DNA from: Stephanodiscus triporus
Taxonomy: Eukaryota; Bacillariophyta; Thalassiosirophyceae; Thalassiosirales; Thalassiosiraceae
Direction of reading: 5' to 3'
DNA: 11,647 nucleotides
Assembly (NCBI GenBank): GCA_036939755.1
Contig: JALLAZ010000868.1
Coordinates: 1 to 11,647, forward strand
Under the pieces are notes generated by a model. That model was not told the origin of the DNA, searched no databases, and saw nothing but the letters and a program-made list of their open reading frames with translations. Made by a program: the position numbers and the translations under genes. This document shows, piece by piece, positions 7,846 to 11,647 of the stretch; the first letter of the stretch is position 1; each line of letters opens with the position of its first letter.

Positions 7846-8375
7846 TACTTTAGGGGCATCTTCCTTAGCCTTAGGTGCATGGGAACAATGAATATGCTTT
7901 TTATGTCCCATGATCTAATGGTAGCTTGAATACTACAATGCATAGTAACAGCTCGAGATAACGGGGCGTGTTATTTTGTTAGCCGGTGCTAGCTACACCA
8001 TGGTAGCCCCAACAACCCACTTTGAGATGGAAACCACATGCCTTTATACTTTAGGGGCATCTTCCACTGGAACAATGCTGATGCTTTTTACTTCTCATAT
8101 AAATGACGTTGGGCAATAACAAGCTGTACAAGTGACAATAAAAACACTAGAGAAATGGAGGTGGTTGTTGTTAGCCGGTGTCCGCCACCCTATGGTATCC
8201 CCAACAGCCCCCTTAGAGTTGAAATCACAGCCCAACACTTTGAAGGCATCTTCCAGGCATACATGAGAGCAATACCTGTAAGTTTTATGCCCCATAAACA
8301 TGTAGTTTGGAAATTACAACATAGGCTCATCATAGCATGTAAAATGGGGCATATTGTTAGAGTGTGGGACGTTTC
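7846..8375 (+). repeat. Degenerate tandem repeat, unit about 190-200 bp, about 2.7 copies
   Basis: Copies start at about 7846, 8047 and 8236. The word TACTTTAGGGGCATCTTCC occurs at 7846 and 8047 (201 bp apart) and as CACTTTGAAGGCATCTTCC at 8236 (189 bp later). A second block inside the unit, TTAGCCGGTG followed by a C/A-rich ATGGTA-CCCCAACA segment, lies at 7979 and 8171 (192 bp apart). A third block, TTTTATG-CCCAT then TAGCTTGAA/TAGTTTGGAA, links copy 1 (about 7899-7930) with copy 3 (about 8284-8312). Copies differ by many substitutions and small indels, so the array is old. No coding potential is shared between the copies. Confidence 0.7.
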
Positions 8376-8906
8376 AATGTTTGACGATACCAACAGGTAG
8401 AGGTAGAGTAGGTAGGTACGCCACCTGTCGTAGAATTGCTTAGACCTTGGTACTAAATATTAAATTTGAGTTTTTGCTGGGCAAAGCTAGTGCTCAAACT
8501 AATTCAGGGATCTGAGTAGAACCCACCCTAACCATGACATTTTTTCAAATGAACATAAGCACAAGTGAATCGAAAATTGGAGAAATTAAAAAAGTTTATC
8601 AGGAGGAACAGGACAGCTAGATTTATCAAAAATGCAAAAAAGGTAAGATTGGACCAAAACTGTGAGTGTCAGATTTCTTACCAGAATTTTTGCTCAACAG
8701 GTCAGGTCAGCTCTCTATAATTAAGGACAGAGATCTGCCTCTGGCCTCTATGTCTACTCTATCTAGTCTTGGTCTCTCTTTTGCATCCTGCTGTTTCAGG
8801 CCAACGTGTAGATTTTTTACATAGGGGAGTGCATATCTACTGTACTCTGGGCAATATTTCTAAATTGACTGGATGGACCCTCCCACCCACTCAAACTTGA
8901 AACCCC
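8376..8906. other. Gene-free, A/T-rich stretch
   Basis: I see no gene, RNA or recognisable mobile-element protein on either strand. Composition is lower in GC than the gene-dense left part. It may be old repeat-derived sequence, given the tandem array on its left and the hairpin on its right. Confidence 0.4.
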
Positions 8907-8959
8907 CTCCAGGTCCTGGCTACGTAACTTTCAGGTACGTAGCCAGTAACTGGGTGGAG
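8907..8959. repeat. Inverted repeat with an 11-bp perfect stem
   Basis: CTGGCTACGTA at 8916-8926 pairs perfectly with TACGTAGCCAG at 8936-8946, leaving a 9-base loop. A further CTCCA/TGGAG pair (8907-8911 and 8955-8959) extends the structure after an asymmetric internal loop. It could be a transposon terminus, a small foldback element or an RNA hairpin. No transposase or target-site duplication was recognised next to it. Confidence 0.65.
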
Positions 8960-9146
8960 CTCAACAAAGAAATTTTTTTTGGTGGACGAAGCCAAAATTG
9001 CTACCATAGACCGGGGTTTAAGCACCAGGAAATGTTTTAGGATGCAAAAGCTAAATCGTTCGGAATCTCTTGTTCCCCATATCATAAAAAGTTAAGATTG
9101 AGGGCTGTGTTAATCCTTATTAGACGACCAGCATACCGTTGGATTT

Positions 9147-9147
9147 N
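9147..9147. other. Single ambiguous base (N)
   Basis: This is the only undetermined base in the window, and it lies exactly at the left edge of the segment duplicated from the GNAT-PhzF gene. It may mark an assembly join or a consensus conflict. Confidence 0.95.
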
Positions 9148-9226
9148 TCCACAGTCAACTCAACGAATAAGTCTTCTCCTTCTCCTTCACTGGTGACTCC
9201 AATGAACGTGACATGATCAGCTGATA
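9148..9226 (-). pseudogene. 79-bp fragment of the GNAT-PhzF gene (duplicate of 4223-4301)
   Basis: Positions 9148-9226 match 4223-4301 at 77 of 79 bases with no gaps, in the same orientation. On the minus strand the piece encodes the segment from SADHVTFIGVTSEGEG to ELTVE of the PhzF-like domain. The two differences (at 9210 and 9219) fall in third codon positions, GTT to GTC and GCG to GCT, and are both silent. Similarity stops abruptly at both ends; the left end abuts the N. The remaining gene is absent around it, so it is a fragment. It may be a relic of a second gene copy, a small insertion, or an assembly artefact. Confidence 0.85.
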
Positions 9227-10700
9227 TGATAATCGGGATGCCTATTGTTTGCAATTTCTGATCCATCCTGAAATTCGCCTCGCCGTTATACTTCTACGGT
9301 TTCAGGGAATTTTGACGGACAGATTCATTCCATGTCACAAACGTGGTAAATGCTGAGATAGAAAGACAGAAGCAATTAGAACGTCAGAAGGTGGTTTGCC
9401 ATCAAACAAGGAACCCCAGACACAATGGCCTCAGCAGATGAAAAGTTGTCACTCTCGGAATGTCTATGAATAGAACCTCTCGTGATCTCAAACTTTATAG
9501 AATCATCGGCCATGCGGGACAATTATCGTGCCTCAGAAAATTGTGGTCTGATGTACAACGCTCAAATATGTTGTAGTCTGTGTCAAGTACCAACCATGCA
9601 ACCAAAAGTGAGCATTGCTGCCCGACTTCCGACGCATTTTTTGTCGTTACCTCACAAGTCCACTTCGCGGCATCTTAATCGTCATAGGCAATGCGTCAAA
9701 CTAATAAAATCAACTCGAAAACAGGAAAGTACACTTACTATTTCCCACTTTCACATCCCATACGGATGGAGCATTTCACTTCTGAAATGTCACGTAGATG
9801 GAAAGAGTAGCGTTTGAGAAAACTTGCGACTGATCCAGAACATTGGGCTTTCATCCATTCTTCTACCCTTCCATTGAAACGATTGACCCTATAGCGAGAA
9901 AGGTTTGGCGACAATGAACATGTACCACTCTGGTACTCAACAACAGTCTGTGCATGGAGAAAGAAAGGCGTTCAACTTGTGCGACCTGCGAGTCGAAGAA
10001 TATTTATGCAATGTGGGCTGAAATATTAGTGCTCATCGTGATCATAAACAAAACACTGGTATACTGATTTCATATCCGTTTCAATCTCCCCGTGAGTTGA
10101 TCCAATAGAAAGCCATCGGTAGGAAATTATTGGTAACGTGCAATAAAATCACGGGTTCATACAGGGGTGGATGGCAATTCAAACACGCGGCACTGACCTC
10201 TTGCCGACCATTTCGTTTGTAATCTACTCTGCATTGCGTATTGTGAAATGGACGGATTAGGTCAGGGATAAGTATGAGAAACGTTGCAGAAACAAAAGGA
10301 TAAACATGTGACATATGTGCATCGCTGCAGCATCTGATGTATCGAGGAAGAAAGGTACATGGATGATGGTATTGGATATTGGGACCATCCTCATAGTATG
10401 TCCTTCCTTCACAGGAAAAACTTTTCTAGCATGAATCGATTGCATTCCAGTGCACTGTTGAGCGATGACCCGGCCACTGGTTTGCTGCCCAGTGATTCAT
10501 GCATAATTGATTGAACATCTGGAACAAGATCTCGCACTCACCATTTCTGGAATAATTTAGAGCGCATCCACATTCTGGGTGACAGTAAAAGATGAGATTT
10601 GCAAAATATTGGTGAGACGTGGCCTGCCTCTCGGCATGAAACGAACGACAAATCATTCAAAAATGCCCTCAGATGAACTATGCATGATAACAGTAATCTT
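9227..10700. other. Gene-free stretch
   Basis: About 1.5 kb without a supportable gene. The longest frame is 9482-9817 on the plus strand, of which the ATG-started product has no recognisable domain, membrane segment or compositional sign of coding. Minus-strand frames at 10081-10314, 10257-10445 and 10426-10656 overlap each other and are likewise anonymous. No tRNA-like B box was seen. Confidence 0.45.
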
Positions 10701-10896
10701 TCAGCGAGCCTATTAAGCTCGTATCAGACGAAAGATGGTGATGATATAATTTTTCATCATTGGGCGAACGGATCGTCTCACTGCTCACACACGCAAAACA
10801 CAATCCACAAACAAAACCCTCGGATATGCCTGATTAGGAATTGAAACCGTCTCTCAGAAAGCCTGTGAAGCTCGTCGGTCGAAAGATGGTGATATA
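10701..10896 (+). repeat. Pair of imperfect direct repeats about 153 bp apart
   Basis: Copy 1 at 10701-10747 and copy 2 at 10854-10896 share the order TCAG, AGCCT, AAGCTCGT and CGAAAGATGGTGAT, with small indels between the blocks. The best-conserved part is the 14-base CGAAAGATGGTGAT. The intervening sequence is A/T-rich with no gene. Confidence 0.65.
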
Positions 10897-11478
10897 TTGA
10901 AATGTTTATCTACTCATGGGGTTGTGTGTCTGTGTGTGCCGGCGTGCCGAATGCGTGTGATGGGGTCCTCGCGAGACTCTTGGCTTTAAACGGTGGCGTA
11001 GCAGGGACGTACCGAAAAAGAAAAGAATGCCTTCTCTCTCTAGAGATACAGACCCCATTCGACACGGAGTTGGAAAGAATGATGTAGGCACTCATGAAGG
11101 CGTAAGCCCGGCCAGTAGTGTGGCGTGCCCGGCGAAACCATTCGAGGAAGAGAGTGGTTCGTATCTCGTATCATTATTGGGTGTTTGTTTGCTCTGTGGT
11201 GGTTGAGAGATTGGATTTTTTCTCGCGGGAGGGACCGGCTGGTGTCGGACAGACGCGCCGGTTCTTTTCATGAACCTCTTTCAGGTTCAGGAGAGAGTGG
11301 CGGAAACATGTTTTCTAAAAGTGGCGGTGGCAATGGTGGAGTGGCGGTGGTGGTGGACGAGGATGGCGGTGTGGTGGTGGGTGATTGGTTTCCACTCACC
11401 GCTGCTGTTTCTTTGTGTGCCATTGACGTGGACTTTTGTGCGCACCCTCTCTCAGTCGAGTGCTGGTATTTTCTGGCA
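10897..11478. other. Gene-free stretch with a G-rich, GGTGG-repeating segment
   Basis: A run of GGCGG and GGTGG words covers about 11297-11383 on the plus strand. A small inverted repeat, TGAACCT/AGGTTCA with a 5-base loop, lies at 11271-11289. The open frame at 11125-11535 reads through the G-rich part as Gly/Val-rich protein with no recognised domain, so I do not call it a gene. Confidence 0.4.
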
Positions 11479-11506
11479 TACCGCCAGCAGAATTTTGCTG
11501 GCGGTA
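11479..11506. repeat. Perfect 11-bp inverted repeat with 6-base loop
   Basis: TACCGCCAGCA at 11479-11489 is the exact reverse complement of TGCTGGCGGTA at 11496-11506, with GAATTT between. The stem is GC-rich and would form a stable hairpin in RNA or single-stranded DNA. Its role is unknown; possibilities are a transcript 3'-end structure or a mobile-element end. Confidence 0.75.
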
Positions 11507-11647
11507 CAACAGTGTATATGGTACTGAGAGTTTAACAGCTTAACCGCTATGGGTTCCGGCGGGAAGGAAATTCTACTTTTCAAGTAGGTACATATCTCTC
11601 CCGTTGATTTTCTACGTAGGAATTCGTACTAAAACACAAAACACAAC
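11507..11647. other. Right edge of window, no gene seen
   Basis: The last 141 bases carry a short ATG frame at 11549 of 12 codons ending TAG, which overlaps a GTAGGT that could serve as a splice donor. A first exon of a gene beyond the edge is possible but not supported. Confidence 0.3.

Noticed and set aside
8155..8400. Open frames on both strands inside the tandem repeat
   Set aside because: The frames are not kept between the repeat copies, so coding is unlikely.
9482..9817. Anonymous 111-codon plus-strand frame
   Set aside because: It has no domain, no coding-type composition and no neighbouring evidence; a frame of this length is expected by chance in 4 kb.
11549..11587. Possible first exon (MGSGGKEILLF) with GTAGGT donor at the right edge
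   Set aside because: It is only 12 codons, the donor has a poor exon-side context, and the rest lies outside the window.
7271..11647. tRNA, snRNA or CRISPR features
   Set aside because: I looked for tRNA B-box-like words and regular short repeats and found none; CRISPR arrays are not expected in a eukaryotic nuclear sequence.

Overview
The window looks like nuclear DNA of a unicellular eukaryote. The best guess is a diatom or related stramenopile. The reasons are compact, intron-poor genes with short introns (84-139 bp) that have GTGAGT donors and AG acceptors, and genes for membrane traffic and transcriptional cyclins. The lineage is an inference. The statement that it is eukaryotic is well supported by spliced reading frames and by the SLY1 and cyclin homologies.

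Layout. The left 7.3 kb is gene-dense. (1) A plus-strand, single-exon cyclin of the transcriptional K/T/L type lies at 228-1370. (2) A plus-strand SLY1-type Sec1/Munc18 protein lies at 1753-4021, with one phase-0 intron. (3) A minus-strand, intronless gene at 4060-5874 encodes an N-terminal GNAT acetyltransferase domain fused to a PhzF-like domain. It converges tail to tail with SLY1, with only 38 bp between the stop codons. (4) A plus-strand, three-exon, membrane-anchored cyclophilin-type prolyl isomerase lies at 6168-7270. It is divergent from gene 3 across a 293-bp shared upstream region. The right 4.4 kb (7271-11647) contains no gene I can support. It holds a degenerate tandem repeat of about 190-200 bp, two good inverted repeats, a pair of short direct repeats, and a 79-bp near-identical piece of the GNAT-PhzF gene that starts directly beside the only N in the window.

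The genes do not form a pathway. The cyclin would act in nuclear transcription, SLY1 in ER-Golgi SNARE-mediated fusion, and the cyclophilin in the secretory lumen. The fusion protein is of unknown role. The most interesting item is that fusion protein. Its PhzF half has lost, by substitution or truncation, the positions equivalent to the catalytic Glu and His and the Asp-containing EDPxTGSA motif. A small scrap of the same gene, differing only at two synonymous sites, lies 4.9 kb away.
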